The notes: generated by a model from the sequence alone, not told the origin. A stretch of DNA of 64,000 bases from Methylococcales bacterium (GCA_030949405.1 JAUZSN010000002.1:2466553-2530552), one strand, 5' to 3'. Numbered from the stretch's first letter, positions 8,751 to 19,334 are shown. Numbers and translations: made by a program.

Positions 8751-10958
8751 ATGACAAATAACCGACAAATAGAATGGATATTGTTTATTGCAATCATCTT
8801 ATTTTTTTACCCCTACTTAAGCTTAGGCTTTACAACAAATGATGATGCCTTTAACCAAGTTTATCATAGCTGGGTAGAATTTAAAGATGGGGCATTTAAA
8901 CAAGGACGCATCCAATTTTTCCTTTTTCATTGGTTAGTAATTAAACTTTCTTTTTTAGTCGAAAATTTATTTTTCATTAAATTAATCGCTACTCTCTCTA
9001 TTATTGGTAATATTCTCTACCTTGCCTTTTTTTTAGAAAAGCTCACCGCACAAAAATATTACAGCTACATTTTTGTGATTGTCTTTGTGACTTTCTTGCA
9101 AGATTCGTGGGATCATTTTTTACTCACCTCCTCCCCGCTCATCTATACCGTGGGGTTTTCATTATTTTTAGCCTCATTGCACCTCTATATTTTTTGCAAA
9201 GCCAGTCCATTAAAATTAATGGTGAGTGCCAGTTTATTTGTGTTGACCTTACAAGTCAGTGAAATGTTTGTCTTATTTTGTGTGTTTTACCCTCTATTTT
9301 CACGACTTTACTTAAATAAAGGTCTGTTTTATAACTTAAAATACCACTTTATTTTTTCAGGCATTTACCTAACTATCTATCTTGTCTTTAGATTAACTTA
9401 TGGGTCGGTCTATGTGGGTAACAGTGTCGGTAATAATGGTTTTTCTATCCTAGATTCCATTCAGACTTTATTGATTTATAGTTTATATACCTTTCCGAGT
9501 GCTTTATTTTTCACTCATACGGCAACAGGATTAGGGGACATGAATAATGTCTTAAATTATCCCTTTGACTTTGATTTAGCCGCCAATCCATTATCCAAAT
9601 TTAAATATAATGTTAAAGTCTTAGTCGTTAATATTGAAGAAATTAATATTGTTTGGATTGTTAAATATTTATTATTTGTGGGGGTTGTTTTTGAAAGTTT
9701 AAAAAATATAAAGTACGTTAATAAAAAAACACTCAATTTATTAATTATTTTTGCGGTCTTACTGTTATTTATCCCCAACGCCTTACACTCACTGGTGAGT
9801 AAATATCAACAATGGGCGATTATAGGCAATAGCAAAGGCTATGTCGGGACGTACATGTCCTATTTTGGAATGGCCTTATTGTTAACACTTTTTTTAGTTT
9901 ATTTAAAACAATTAGAATGGTTTAACCGCCCTACCCTACCCAGTCGAATTCGACTGATAGTTGCACTCGTTTTTCTATTTTTCATTTCTACATTTGTGTC
10001 GATTTCAAATGAAGCGATTTTTAATCTCAAAAAACAATCCCATTATCGCTGGGAATTAATGGATAAATTCTTTAAAACGGACGCCTTTCAAAATCTTGAG
10101 AACGGAACCGCTATTTATGCCTTAGGGTTAACCGATTCTATCGGCTCCGTTGATAAATACAAACCCCTTGCGGATGAGCGTTCTGATTACTGGGATCGCT
10201 ATGTCTTAATGAAAACAGGGATGGATATTAAAATTTACGAGGGCTATCCTCAAACCATAACCGATAAAACCTATATTTTAAAAATTATTAAACCCAAAAA
10301 TAATTACGATACCTTTGGTGTTTTTGCAAAACTGGAGTCTAACTCAAAACTCATTAATAATTTTTATTTAGTAGCCGTTGCACGGGATACCAATATTTTA
10401 ACGTACGAATCGTTTGAAGGCTTTAAGTCGTTTCCTTTTCGATTAAAAGGCAAAGAAGATAGTCTGTACGTGGAAGAAAAAAATGTAAGTATTAACAGTA
10501 TGTGGGTCACCCATGAAGTCCGCAATAAAAATGCTAACCTTGTTTACGCTAAACCCATGCAAAAAGGCCAAATTTATACCGATCGTTTTGAATATACATT
10601 TTCAACGGGATTTTATTCAGGGGAAGCGAGTGGGGTCGATATTTGGAATTGGAGCGATAAACAAAGCCAACTTATTATTGATAATAAAGCCAAAGAGCCT
10701 ATTATTGTTAATTTAAAATTTGTCATTTCGACTAAACAAGACAACGTGTCTAAAATTAGCGTTTATAATGATGAAAAGAATCAACATATTATTATAGGCA
10801 ATCGAGGGGACGAGGAATTTGTACTTGCGTTTAAACTACACCCTGGGGAAAACACCATCCACTTTATTTCAGAAGCCTCTTCCATTGCACTGCCGAGTGT
10901 GACGGCAAGGCCCTTATATTTCTATGTTAAAAATATGGTTATGACCGAGGTTCGTTAA
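8751..10958 (+). CDS. polytopic membrane protein, GT-C glycosyltransferase-like
   Basis: The exact family is not recognised. The 735-residue protein has about eleven membrane helices in residues 1-420 and a roughly 300-residue soluble C-terminal part rich in beta-strand-like segments. An acidic pair lies in the first external loop (TTNDDAFNQVYH, residues 27-38), where GT-C lipid-linked sugar transferases carry their catalytic acid, so a polyprenyl-phosphate-sugar-dependent transferase is a reasonable guess. Its stop codon abuts the ATG of the flavoenzyme gene with no gap. That coupling and the downstream heptose-type enzymes support a role in surface polysaccharide or lipopolysaccharide modification. 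It could also be a polymerase or flippase-like protein. Confidence 0.55.
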   Translation: MTNNRQIEWILFIAIILFFYPYLSLGFTTNDDAFNQVYHSWVEFKDGAFKQGRIQFFLFHWLVIKLSFLVENLFFIKLIATLSIIGNILYLAFFLEKLTAQKYYSYIFVIVFVTFLQDSWDHFLLTSSPLIYTVGFSLFLASLHLYIFCKASPLKLMVSASLFVLTLQVSEMFVLFCVFYPLFSRLYLNKGLFYNLKYHFIFSGIYLTIYLVFRLTYGSVYVGNSVGNNGFSILDSIQTLLIYSLYTFPSALFFTHTATGLGDMNNVLNYPFDFDLAANPLSKFKYNVKVLVVNIEEINIVWIVKYLLFVGVVFESLKNIKYVNKKTLNLLIIFAVLLLFIPNALHSLVSKYQQWAIIGNSKGYVGTYMSYFGMALLLTLFLVYLKQLEWFNRPTLPSRIRLIVALVFLFFISTFVSISNEAIFNLKKQSHYRWELMDKFFKTDAFQNLENGTAIYALGLTDSIGSVDKYKPLADERSDYWDRYVLMKTGMDIKIYEGYPQTITDKTYILKIIKPKNNYDTFGVFAKLESNSKLINNFYLVAVARDTNILTYESFEGFKSFPFRLKGKEDSLYVEEKNVSINSMWVTHEVRNKNANLVYAKPMQKGQIYTDRFEYTFSTGFYSGEASGVDIWNWSDKQSQLIIDNKAKEPIIVNLKFVISTKQDNVSKISVYNDEKNQHIIIGNRGDEEFVLAFKLHPGENTIHFISEASSIALPSVTARPLYFYVKNMVMTEVR

Positions 10959-12119
10959 ATGACAGCACAAATTGATTACCTCATTGTTGGCGCAGGGATT
11001 ATCGGAATGACGATTGCCCATGATTTAATAAACCGTAATAAACAACTCACGATTGTAATTATTGAAAAAGAATCACAGGTCGCCGTTCATGCAAGTGGGC
11101 GCAATAGCGGCGTATTACACGCAGGATTTTATTACACAGCGGATAGTCTAAAAGCCAAACTAACCGCCGAGGGTAATAAAAAAATGAAAGCGTTTTGCCA
11201 TGACAATGCTATTTTTGTGAATGAAACTCAAAAATATGTCGTGGCTAATAATCAGCAAGAACTTGATTGGCTTTATGAATTGGATAAACGCGCTAAAGTG
11301 AACGGCGTAATAACGAAATTAGTCAATGCCGACGAGATTGACCCTAATATTAAAACCTATCAAAAAGCCCTGTACTCCCCCTCAACAGCCTCAGTAAATC
11401 CTAAAGAAGTGTGTTATGCCTTAAGAGATAAATTAATCGCCTCTGGGGTTAGGTTTATATTTAATCAACCCTTTGAAACCGTTAATTTTGACTACCATTA
11501 TCTTATTAATTGTGCGGGGAGTTATGCGGATAAAATTGCCAAAGCTCATGGGGTTGGCCAACATTACACCATGCTGCCGTTCAAGGGTCTCTATTTAAAA
11601 TATTTTGGGGATGATAAACCCATTTCAACCAATGTTTACCCTGTTCCCAATATGAAAAACCCTTTTTTAGGGGTTCATTATACCATGACCGCTAACAATG
11701 AAATTAAAATAGGCCCAACCGCTATTCCTGTATTTTGGCGTGAAAATTATCAGGGCTTGGAAGGCTTTAAACTCACTGAATTTTTAGAGATTTTTTATTA
11801 TTCAACTAAGCTTTTTATTTTAAATAAATTTAATTTTCGTGAATTAGCCATCAACGAAATTAAAAATTATCGTAAGAAAAACTTAATCGAAAAAGCCCAA
11901 CAGATGCTACACCACATAGGGGATGATTTTAGACCCCTTCCCGCAGGCATTAGAGCCCAGTTATTAGATACCCAACAAAATGAATTAGTCATGGATTTTA
12001 TCGTCGAACATACGGATCATTCAACTCATATCCTCAATGCCGTAAGCCCTGCGTTTACCTGTTCATTTGCCTTTGCAGAGCATGTGGTCGATCAACTATT
12101 AAATAACGAGTCACCATAA
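10959..12119 (+). CDS. FAD-dependent oxidoreductase, L-2-hydroxyglutarate oxidase (LhgO) family
   Basis: DAO-fold flavoenzyme of 386 residues. The dinucleotide motif VGAGIIGM starts at residue 10, followed by the IIEKES segment after beta-2 and the HASGRNSGVLHAGFYY segment that typifies LhgO/YgaF proteins; a C-terminal SPAFTCSFAFAEHV segment is also family-like. LhgO oxidises L-2-hydroxyglutarate to 2-oxoglutarate and passes electrons to quinones. The gene is wedged without spacing between a membrane glycosyltransferase-like gene and hddC (its TAA overlaps the hddC ATG), so the real substrate may be a sugar or sugar-derived hydroxyacid. Family membership is firm; the substrate is open. Confidence 0.8.
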   Translation: MTAQIDYLIVGAGIIGMTIAHDLINRNKQLTIVIIEKESQVAVHASGRNSGVLHAGFYYTADSLKAKLTAEGNKKMKAFCHDNAIFVNETQKYVVANNQQELDWLYELDKRAKVNGVITKLVNADEIDPNIKTYQKALYSPSTASVNPKEVCYALRDKLIASGVRFIFNQPFETVNFDYHYLINCAGSYADKIAKAHGVGQHYTMLPFKGLYLKYFGDDKPISTNVYPVPNMKNPFLGVHYTMTANNEIKIGPTAIPVFWRENYQGLEGFKLTEFLEIFYYSTKLFILNKFNFRELAINEIKNYRKKNLIEKAQQMLHHIGDDFRPLPAGIRAQLLDTQQNELVMDFIVEHTDHSTHILNAVSPAFTCSFAFAEHVVDQLLNNESP

Positions 12120-12808
12120 TGGAAGCCATTATATTAGCAGGCGGCTTTGGCACACGGTTACAAACCGTCGTTAAAGACGTTCCTAAACCGATGGCTGAAA
12201 TCAATGGCTATCCTTTTCTAAAATATTTATTAGATGCACTGATAACACAAGGCGTAACGAGCGTTATTTTATCAGTCGGTTACAAAAAAGAATGCATCAA
12301 AACTTATTTTAACGATCGCTATCAAACGTTAAAGATTCGTTATGCCAGTGAAGAAACCCCTTTAGGGACAGGCGGGGCGATTATTCAAGCGTTATCCATG
12401 ACAACCCATGAATCTGTTTATGTCTTAAATGGCGATACTTTTTTTGAGGTTGATTTAAACGCGATGCAAACACTGCATTTAAACACACAAGCAGACATCA
12501 CCGTAGCCACGAAAGTTATGCATGATTTTGACCGTTATGGCACGCTCACTATTAAAAAAGGGAGAGTCACGGCCTTTGAAGAAAAAAAATATCAAACGGA
12601 CGGTTATATTAACGGCGGTATTTATTTAATCCATAAAAATTTATTTAATCGCTTTAAAATAGCGTCTAAATTCTCCTTTGAAGCGGATTTTTTAGAACAA
12701 AACTTAGCACAGTTATCTGTCCATGCCTTTGAAAGTGAAGGTTATTTTATTGACATTGGTATTCCTGACGATTATTACCATGCAAGCACCGTGTTTCATG
12801 GAAAATAA
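12119..12808 (+). CDS. hddC: sugar-1-phosphate nucleotidyltransferase, HddC-like
   Basis: Small nucleotidyltransferase of 229 residues, resembling D-glycero-alpha-D-manno-heptose 1-phosphate guanylyltransferase, which makes GDP-heptose for surface glycans. It begins MEAIILAGGFGTRL, the pyrophosphorylase signature, followed by VPKPMAEI and the metal-binding NGDTFFE near residue 104-110, and ends with GYFIDIGIPDDYYHA, typical of this group. It overlaps the lhgO-like gene by one base and the gmhB-like gene by eleven. Related mannose- or glucose-1-phosphate enzymes are possible, but short length and the gmhB neighbour favour heptose. Confidence 0.8.
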   Translation: MEAIILAGGFGTRLQTVVKDVPKPMAEINGYPFLKYLLDALITQGVTSVILSVGYKKECIKTYFNDRYQTLKIRYASEETPLGTGGAIIQALSMTTHESVYVLNGDTFFEVDLNAMQTLHLNTQADITVATKVMHDFDRYGTLTIKKGRVTAFEEKKYQTDGYINGGIYLIHKNLFNRFKIASKFSFEADFLEQNLAQLSVHAFESEGYFIDIGIPDDYYHASTVFHGK

Positions 12809-13364
12809 AGCCTTATTCTTAGACCGTGATGGCATTATCAATATTGATAGTGCTTATGTCCATCAGCCTAAAGATTTTATTTTTGTTGAGGGTATTTTTG
12901 ACTTATGCCATCATTTTGTCAATCAAGGCTATCGCTTATTTATTATTACCAACCAAGCAGGCATTGGTCGGGGGTATTATACTGAAAAAGAATTTGATGA
13001 CTTAATGCGCTGGGTGAGTGCTGAGTTTTCAAAACAAGGGCTAACGATTGAGAAAAGTTATTATTGTCCACACCACCCTATTGCAGGGATTGGCGATTAT
13101 AAACAAACCTGTGGATGTAGAAAACCTGAAGCAGGCATGATATTAAGCGCGGCTGAAGAATTTAACTTAAACCTGAATCAATCCTTATTAATTGGGGATA
13201 AAATGAGCGATATTAACGCAGGTAAAAAAGCAGGGCTTGAAAAAAGTTATTTAATTAAAAGTCGTTACCAAGAAAAGTATGATTTTATTTCAGTCGAAGC
13301 CATGTATCACTATTTTAGCCATCAAAAGATAGAAGCCATGCCTCACCCAGCGACGAGGCTGTAA
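12798..13364 (+). CDS. gmhB: HAD-family heptose bisphosphate phosphatase, GmhB-like
   Basis: HAD phosphatase that removes the 7-phosphate from D-glycero-D-manno-heptose 1,7-bisphosphate in ADP- or GDP-heptose synthesis. Translated from the ATG at 12798 it gives 188 residues beginning MENKALFLDRDGIIN (DxD nucleophile motif), with TNQAGIGRG, the zinc-binding CPHHP...CGCRKPEAGM segment and LIGDKMSDINAG, as in GmhB (191 in E. coli). A longer frame from 12723 adds an unrelated hydrophobic stretch that overlaps hddC, so the internal start is preferred. gmhA and the heptokinase are not in the window. Confidence 0.88.
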   Translation: MENKALFLDRDGIINIDSAYVHQPKDFIFVEGIFDLCHHFVNQGYRLFIITNQAGIGRGYYTEKEFDDLMRWVSAEFSKQGLTIEKSYYCPHHPIAGIGDYKQTCGCRKPEAGMILSAAEEFNLNLNQSLLIGDKMSDINAGKKAGLEKSYLIKSRYQEKYDFISVEAMYHYFSHQKIEAMPHPATRL

Positions 13365-13380
13365 CCGATAGCGACGTAAA

Positions 13381-13857
13381 TTAACAACAAACGCCTTCTA
13401 ATGCTTTAACAATAACCTGTTGTCTAATTTGGTGACGATCCCCTTTAAATAAATAGTGTTTAACAAGGGGATCAGTCGTTTTAGTTTGCCATGCAATAAA
13501 CACAGTTCCGACAGGTTTTTCTTCACTGCCGCCATCAGGGCCTGCAACCCCTGTTACCGAAATAGCCCAATCAACAGGACTGTACTTTAAAACCCCCGCC
13601 ACCATTTCTAAGGCCGTCTCCTCACTTACCGCCCCCGATTGATTTAAAGTCGTTTCACTCACCCCTAACATATCAATTTTAGCGCGATTACTATAAGTAA
13701 TAAAGCCTCGGTCAAACCAATGTGAACTGCCCGCTATTTCCGTTATAACCTGAGAAATTCCGCCTCCCGTACAGGACTCAGCGACCGCTAAGGTTAGCGT
13801 TTGTTGTTGTAATTTTTTACCCAATTCCGCCGCTAAGATAATTAATTTCTGATCCAT
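13381..13857 (-). CDS. pncC: nicotinamide-nucleotide amidase (CinA C-terminal family)
   Basis: Deamidates nicotinamide mononucleotide to nicotinate mononucleotide in the pyridine nucleotide salvage cycle. The 158-residue product beginning MDQKLIILAAELGKKL has the family motifs AESCTGG, the ITYSNRAKIDMLGV stretch, VTGVAGPDGG and KPVGTVFIAW. The frame is open upstream to 13950, but that extension overlaps mutS and has no family similarity; the ATG at 13857 gives the usual length (165 in E. coli). It is divergent from mutS with 36 bp between the starts. Confidence 0.92.
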   Translation of the reverse strand: MDQKLIILAAELGKKLQQQTLTLAVAESCTGGGISQVITEIAGSSHWFDRGFITYSNRAKIDMLGVSETTLNQSGAVSEETALEMVAGVLKYSPVDWAISVTGVAGPDGGSEEKPVGTVFIAWQTKTTDPLVKHYLFKGDRHQIRQQVIVKALEGVCC

Positions 13858-13893
13858 AGTGTTTATCAGCCCTTGTTTAGTTAAAATAGTCGA

Positions 13894-16458
13894 ATGACAA
13901 CACAAAAAAAATCCACGCAACCTACGCCGATGATGCAACAGTACCTGCACATCAAATCACAGCACCCCGATACGCTGGTATTTTACCGTATGGGCGATTT
14001 TTACGAACTTTTTTTTGATGATGCCAAAACAGCCTCACAACTATTAGACATTACCTTAACCAGTCGAGGAAAAAATGCAGGAATGTCCATTCCTATGGCA
14101 GGCATTCCTTACCATGCGGCTGAAAATTACATTGCTCGTTTATTAAAACAAAATCAATCGGTCGCCATGTGCGAACAAATTGGGGATCCTGCCACCTCAA
14201 AAGGCCCTGTTGAACGTAAAGTCGTCCGAATTATTACCCCCGCCACCGTAACCGATGAAGCGTTATTAGAAGAACGGCACGATAACTTATTAGTCGCGCT
14301 TTATGAGGAAAAAAATCATTATGGGCTGGCTTGTTTAGATATTTCCAGTGGTCGTTTTATTTTGCAAGAGGTTAACTCAAACGAGCAACTTCATACCGAA
14401 CTTGAACGACTGAACCCAGCGGAATTATTAATCAGTGAAGACTGGCAACCCCCCAGCCTTATCAATGAGCAACGAGGCTTATGTAAACGTCCTCCGTGGC
14501 ATTTTGAGGTTGAAACCGCAAGACAGCGACTGCTTCGACAATTCAACGTTCAAGACTTAAAAGGCTTTGGATGTGAAACCATGTCGCTTGCCATTGCCGC
14601 CAGTGGTTGCTTATTGCAATATTTAAAAGATACGCAACAAAATGCGCTCCCCCACTTACAAGGGATTAAAGTTGAAAATAATCATCATTACATCGAACTC
14701 GATGCGGCAAGTCGGCGTAATTTAGAATTAGATCGTCATCCATCAGGGCAATTAAACTATACCTTACTAGGAGTTTTAGATAAAACCAGCACTTCGATGG
14801 GAAGTCGTTGCCTTAGACGCTGGATTAATCGTCCGTTACGCGATCATGATATTTTAAATGCCCGTTATCAGTGCATTGACAGTTTACTTGAGCAATCTCG
14901 TTATCAGGTATTACAAGAAACCCTTCGACAAATCGGGGATATTGAACGTATTAGTTCGCGTATTGCCCTTAAATCCGCCCGTCCTCGTGACTTAGTTACG
15001 TTACGACAAACCTTATCGGTATTACCTGAAATACAGCACCAATTAAAGCAACTGGAGAATCCGCATTTAAACGGATTAGCCCAAAAAATAGGCGAACATC
15101 CTGTCCTTTTACATTTATTACAACAAGCGATTATTGAAAATCCGCCTGTATTAATTCGGGATGGCGGGGTTATTGCGCGTCATTATAATCATGCGTTAGA
15201 TGAACTTAGAAACCTAAGTCAAAATGCAGATCAGTTTTTAATTGATATGGAAGTCCGCGAACGTAAAGCGACAGGGATTACGAACTTAAGGGTTAATTAT
15301 AATCGTGTGCATGGATTTTACATTGAGATTTCACGGCTTCACAGTGATAAAGTTCCCGATCATTACAGACGAAAACAAACCTTAAAAAGTGCTGAACGTT
15401 ATATTACCGAAGAATTAAAATCATTTGAGGATCAAGTTTTAAGTGCGCGAGGGCAATCCTTAAGTTTTGAAAAAACGTTATATGATGAATTATTAGATAT
15501 TATCGCCCATGATTTAGCGGCATTACAACAATGTGCTATCGCCTTAGCGGAATTAGACGTTGTGACCTGTTTTGCTGAACGGGCGGATAATTTAGGGTTA
15601 AACCGACCTGAATTAAAAATAAATACAGGGCTTGTTATTGAAGCGGGGCGGCATATTGTCGTTGAACAGGTGTCTAAAAATCCTTTTGTTGCTAATGACG
15701 TTCATTTTTCACCACAACGACGGATGCTGATTATTACAGGCCCGAATATGGGGGGGAAATCAACGTATATGCGTCAAACGGCTTTAATTGTATTGTTAAT
15801 TCATATTGGCTGTTATGTTCCTGCAAAATCAGCGAATTGTGGTGTGGTTGATAAAATTTTCACACGGATTGGCGCATCGGATGATTTAGCCAGTGGTCGT
15901 TCAACGTTTATGGTTGAAATGTCGGAAACGGCTAATATTTTACATAATGCGACGGCCAATAGTTTAATTTTGATGGATGAAATTGGACGAGGAACGAGTA
16001 CGTTTGATGGTTTATCCTTAGCATGGGCGGCGGCTGAACATTTGGCTAAAGTGACGAAAGCGTTTACTCTTTTTGCAACGCATTATTTTGAATTAACGAC
16101 CTTAGCGGATGAGCATAAAACTATTTATAATTTACATTTAGACGCTAAGGAGCATGGGGATAAAATTATTTTTTTACATGCGGTAAAAGAGGGGGCGGCG
16201 AATCAAAGTTATGGTTTACACGTTGCGGCATTAGCGGGGGTTCCTCGCTCGGTTATTGAGCAGGCAAAATTGAAGTTACAGCATTTAGAAAATAATGCCT
16301 ATCAAGAGCAGCAAATAGAAATAGATGATGGGCAAGTTGATTTATTTTCAGCGCAGGCGCATCATCCTGTTTTAAGTCTTTTGGCGAAGATTGACCCTGA
16401 TGAGATTACGCCTAGAAAAGCGTTGGATTTACTTTATAGGTTTAAAAATTTAGCTTAA
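13894..16458 (+). CDS. mutS: DNA mismatch repair protein MutS
   Basis: Recognises base mismatches and small loops and recruits MutL. The 854-residue protein has the mismatch-binding N-terminal motif [11 protein letters not shown], the lever/clamp region in the middle, and an ABC-type ATPase with Walker [10 protein letters not shown] near residue 615-623, the signature [13 protein letters not shown], Walker [14 protein letters not shown] and a C-terminal helix-turn-helix. The frame is intact and full length (853 in E. coli). That matters here because loss of MutS would have been a simple explanation for the homopolymer indels seen in several other genes of the window. Confidence 0.98.
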   Translation: MTTQKKSTQPTPMMQQYLHIKSQHPDTLVFYRMGDFYELFFDDAKTASQLLDITLTSRGKNAGMSIPMAGIPYHAAENYIARLLKQNQSVAMCEQIGDPATSKGPVERKVVRIITPATVTDEALLEERHDNLLVALYEEKNHYGLACLDISSGRFILQEVNSNEQLHTELERLNPAELLISEDWQPPSLINEQRGLCKRPPWHFEVETARQRLLRQFNVQDLKGFGCETMSLAIAASGCLLQYLKDTQQNALPHLQGIKVENNHHYIELDAASRRNLELDRHPSGQLNYTLLGVLDKTSTSMGSRCLRRWINRPLRDHDILNARYQCIDSLLEQSRYQVLQETLRQIGDIERISSRIALKSARPRDLVTLRQTLSVLPEIQHQLKQLENPHLNGLAQKIGEHPVLLHLLQQAIIENPPVLIRDGGVIARHYNHALDELRNLSQNADQFLIDMEVRERKATGITNLRVNYNRVHGFYIEISRLHSDKVPDHYRRKQTLKSAERYITEELKSFEDQVLSARGQSLSFEKTLYDELLDIIAHDLAALQQCAIALAELDVVTCFAERADNLGLNRPELKINTGLVIEAGRHIVVEQVSKNPFVANDVHFSPQRRMLIITGPNMGGKSTYMRQTALIVLLIHIGCYVPAKSANCGVVDKIFTRIGASDDLASGRSTFMVEMSETANILHNATANSLILMDEIGRGTSTFDGLSLAWAAAEHLAKVTKAFTLFATHYFELTTLADEHKTIYNLHLDAKEHGDKIIFLHAVKEGAANQSYGLHVAALAGVPRSVIEQAKLKLQHLENNAYQEQQIEIDDGQVDLFSAQAHHPVLSLLAKIDPDEITPRKALDLLYRFKNLA

Positions 16459-16486
16459 ACCAGTCGCTCCAGAAGCTTATTTTACG

Positions 16487-16510
16487 GGTATCCCAACTTA
16501 AGATGGAACA
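16487..16510 (+). repeat. diverged IS terminal-repeat-like sequence
   Basis: GTATCCCAACTTAAGATGG with flanking bases resembles the inner end (GGCTACCAACTTAAGACGG) of the 1.7 kb DUF6399-type element found four times in this window. No transposase follows, so this is either a solo remnant or a chance match. A similar sequence in the same orientation lies at 20820. Confidence 0.4.
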
Positions 16511-16551
16511 ATTTTAATTCCTTAGTTTTTTCAAAGTGGAAAAATACAGCA

Positions 16552-16857
16552 TTAAACTATATCTTCTTCAAAATAAATTGCTTTCAAAACCACATCATTA
16601 AATGAATTTAATTCTTCAATAAATTCAAGATCACTCTTTAATAAAGAAATAAGTCTAAATCTATCAAAGAGTAAGTGCGTTCTAATTTTAGCTTCTTCGC
16701 TAAAATCTCTATTTATATTACGTGCATCATAAGGGATAAATAATGTATTAATGGCTTTATCAAGCCCTGCAATACTATTGTGTATTTTTAAAGGTTTGTC
16801 TTGTTTTTCTAACCAGTTTTTACCTGTTGCACACTGAGCTAAAAAGACTTGTATATA
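16552..16857 (-). pseudogene. 3' fragment of an unrecognised gene, cut by an IS66-like element
   Basis: Reading from the IS junction on the minus strand gives about 100 uninterrupted residues, including FLAQCATGKNWLEKQDKPL, IHNSIAGLDKAINTLFIPYD and a charged C-terminus ending FEEDIV before a TAA at 16552-16554. There is no start codon because the 5' part has been replaced by the element beginning at 16858. The family is not recognised. Codon use looks like a real gene: no stops, and a hydrophobic/charged alternation. The missing part is not in this window. Confidence 0.5.
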
Positions 16858-17951
16858 GTATCTACTTTAAATCTCAGGGTAAAGATAAAATTTCTAAAAT
16901 AGATTTGACAACATATCATAAAAGAACGAACATTTACATACTTTGAATATCCACGACCGACAGGCTGAAACTAACGCCATTTATCAAGCGATCGCTCAAA
17001 TGGAAAGTAGCGAAGCGCAGGATATTGTCAAAAAAATATTCAATCTTATTGAACGCTTAGCCAGTGATAAATTGTCTTTAGAAACTGAATTACAGCAACT
17101 TCGTGACGAGGTTAATCGCTTGAAAGGTGAGCAGGGAAAGCCTGATATCAAACCCAATAAAAATAATAAGGGTGATGATATTTCATCCGAAGACGAACGT
17201 AAAAAAGCACAAGTTGACGCGCAAAAAGAAACTAATAACGACACTGAAAATACGGACTCGGATAAGAAAAAACGCCGCCGTAAACCCAAGATCCCACGAG
17301 TTAAAATCGACCAAACGCTAAAATGCCTACTCGACAAAACTGGCTTGCCTAGCGACTTAGTATCTAAAGGCTTTTTCGTAGCTTAATTCCCATGCTTAAG
17401 TCTCAGGAAAAAAGCGAACTTTATCGCAGCGGTATTCTCAACAGTGATTACGGGCAGATTGATGATACCAGTGCGCGAGTCAACGGTGATAACCACTATT
17501 GTCAGGTGGTCTGCAATGACTTGTTTACCGCTTATTTCACCACCAAACACAAAAACCGTTTATCGGTTCTGGACGTGCTGACCGATTATGCGCCACGCCA
17601 TTATATCTACAATCAACAAGCTCAATCCTTGCTTGACGAGTTCAAGTTAGCTGATAAAGCGCGGGCAAAAGTTGATGCTCAAATACCTGTCAATACAGTG
17701 ATGAATCAAGAAGACAAGCGCGTGCGCGAGACATAAGCTTCCAGACTCGAAATGAGAAAGGCACGAAAATCAAAGACAGTTTTATGAGTCTTGCTGAAAC
17801 GGCTAAAAAACTAGCCGTGAGTTTTTATGATTATGTTTATGACCGAGTTAGTGGTGAATTCAAAATGCCGTCTATGGCGAATCTTATCGCTCAAAAAGCG
17901 CAAAGTTTGCAGGTCTGATATTTGTTTTACCCTGAAATTTAAAGTAGATAC
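16858..17951 (+). mobile_element. internally deleted IS66-like element
   Basis: Both terminal repeats (GTATCTACTTTAAATCTCAGG at the left, its inverted counterpart with one difference at the right) match the complete element at 49433-51266, but this copy is only 1094 bp against 1834. Three internal gaps account for the loss. The flanks (TGTATATA left, AGGAAATT right) show no target duplication and belong to two different genes, so a deletion or recombination between insertions has joined unrelated DNA. Confidence 0.9.
16943..17919 (+). pseudogene. IS66-like transposase remnant
   Basis: Begins at TTG 16943, like the complete copy, and matches it for about 143 residues including the coiled-coil N-terminus and the Lys/Arg-rich segment (KKKRRRKPKIPR). 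It is then broken by three deletions: after SKGF, after the ATGCTTAAG segment near 17399, and after VNTVMN near 17705. The last part, ending ...QKAQSLQV, is again identical in sequence to the full transposase. The catalytic middle (DDAPQFK, the IHDARHYKK segment) is lost, so the product cannot transpose by itself. Confidence 0.9.
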
Positions 17952-18918
17952 AGGAAATTTTTATTATTTTGGAAAAACAAAATATTTTGAAAATGACCTT
18001 TATAGAGAAAATGAGGCTTATTTTTCCTCTCTTAAAATAATTGCTTATGGAGCAATTAGGCATTTAAGCAGGTCTTCTATATATGAAACAGGGAATTTAG
18101 ATACTACGGCTAGTTTATTTGATGAGAACGCAAAATTAATTGATGCAGAGGAATGGTTTTTACGAAAAGACTATGCTGCTCTTATGGAGTCTTCTGTTCA
18201 AGAACAAACCCAGAAGCAATTAAAATTAGTTAAAGAAATTTTGCAAAAGGTTTTACCCGATGTAAAAGAGATTGAAATTTCACCTCCAAATGAAGATAAC
18301 TTTAATCCAAAGTTAATTTTTAGAACCTTTATGGGAGACATGAGATTAGGTGAATTAAGTTTAGGTTATCAATCTATGATTACTTGGATAGTTGATTTTT
18401 CAGCTCATTTATTTGAACGTTACCCTAATAGTTCCGATCCAATAGCCGAACCTGCGGTAGTGTTAATTGATGAAATCGACTTACATTTACACCCTAAATG
18501 GCAACGTGAAATTATGGGTTATTTAACTAAGCGTTTCACTAATACTCAATTTATTGTCACAGCACACAGCCCTTTAATTGTTCAAGCCGCCGAAAATGCT
18601 AATATTGTTGTATTAGAGCGAGATGGTGACGAAGTTAAAATTAAACCTCAAAAAGATGTAATACAAGGCTGGCGTGTTGATCAGTTATTAGCCAGTGATT
18701 TATTTGGAGAGATTAGCTCGCGTTCGGAAGAATATGAAAAAAATATGACTGAACGTAGAAAAATTTTATCAAAAGCTAAATTAACACCAAAAGATAAAAA
18801 TAGACTCGAAGAATTAAAAGTTGAAATGGGAAGTATTCCTACTGCGGAAACCCCTGAAGATATAGGTGCAATGGAGATTATCCGTCGAGCTGCAAAATTA
18901 TTGGAAGCCAAACAATGA
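17952..18918 (+). pseudogene. PtuA-like AAA ATPase, 5' end lost (Septu-type)
   Basis: About 320 C-terminal residues of an SMC/OLD-like ATPase remain. Visible parts are the ABC-type signature region (LSLGYQSMITWIVDF), Walker B VVLIDEIDLHLHPKWQ and the H-loop VTAHSPLIV, followed by the VIQGWRVDQLLASDLFG segment typical of ATPases paired with TIGR02646 (PtuB-like) HNH nucleases. Walker A and the N-terminal half were removed by the IS66-like element ending at 17951; an open frame that runs in from the IS is a chimera. The TGA overlaps the ATG of the next gene (ATGA), as expected for a ptuAB pair. It is almost certainly non-functional. Confidence 0.8.
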
Positions 18919-19334
18919 TAGCTATTCAGCGGTGTGAAGAACCCGAAAAATTAAAAACAAGCGGGAAACAAGAAACCAAGGCTTTATGTTTGGCTTATCA
19001 AGCAGGAAAACATGAGTTTAAATCAAAAGATTTTAAAAGTAGTATTTATGCTCACAAAACTGTTAAAGAAGCTTTGGAGAAAATGCAATATTACAAATGT
19101 TGTTTTTGTGAATAAAAATTTCGCCATGTTTCGTATGGAGATGTCGAGCATTTTCGAGCTAAAGCAGGTTATAAACAAAATAGGCAAAATAAACTTAATA
19201 AATCTGGTTATTACTGGTTGGCTTACGATTGGGATAATTTATTCTTAAGTTGTTCGAGTTGTAATCAAGAATATAAAAAAAATTTATTTCCTTTACATTT
19301 TCCTGAAAAAAGAGCAAAAAATCATAACTATAAT

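Noticed and set aside
13858-13950. Longer N-terminus for pncC
   Set aside because: The extension overlaps mutS and encodes residues unlike the family; the ATG at 13857 gives the normal length.
17827-18918. A 363-residue open frame as one ATPase gene
   Set aside because: Its first 40 or so codons are transposase DNA read in another frame plus the IS end; the ATPase part starts only at 17952.
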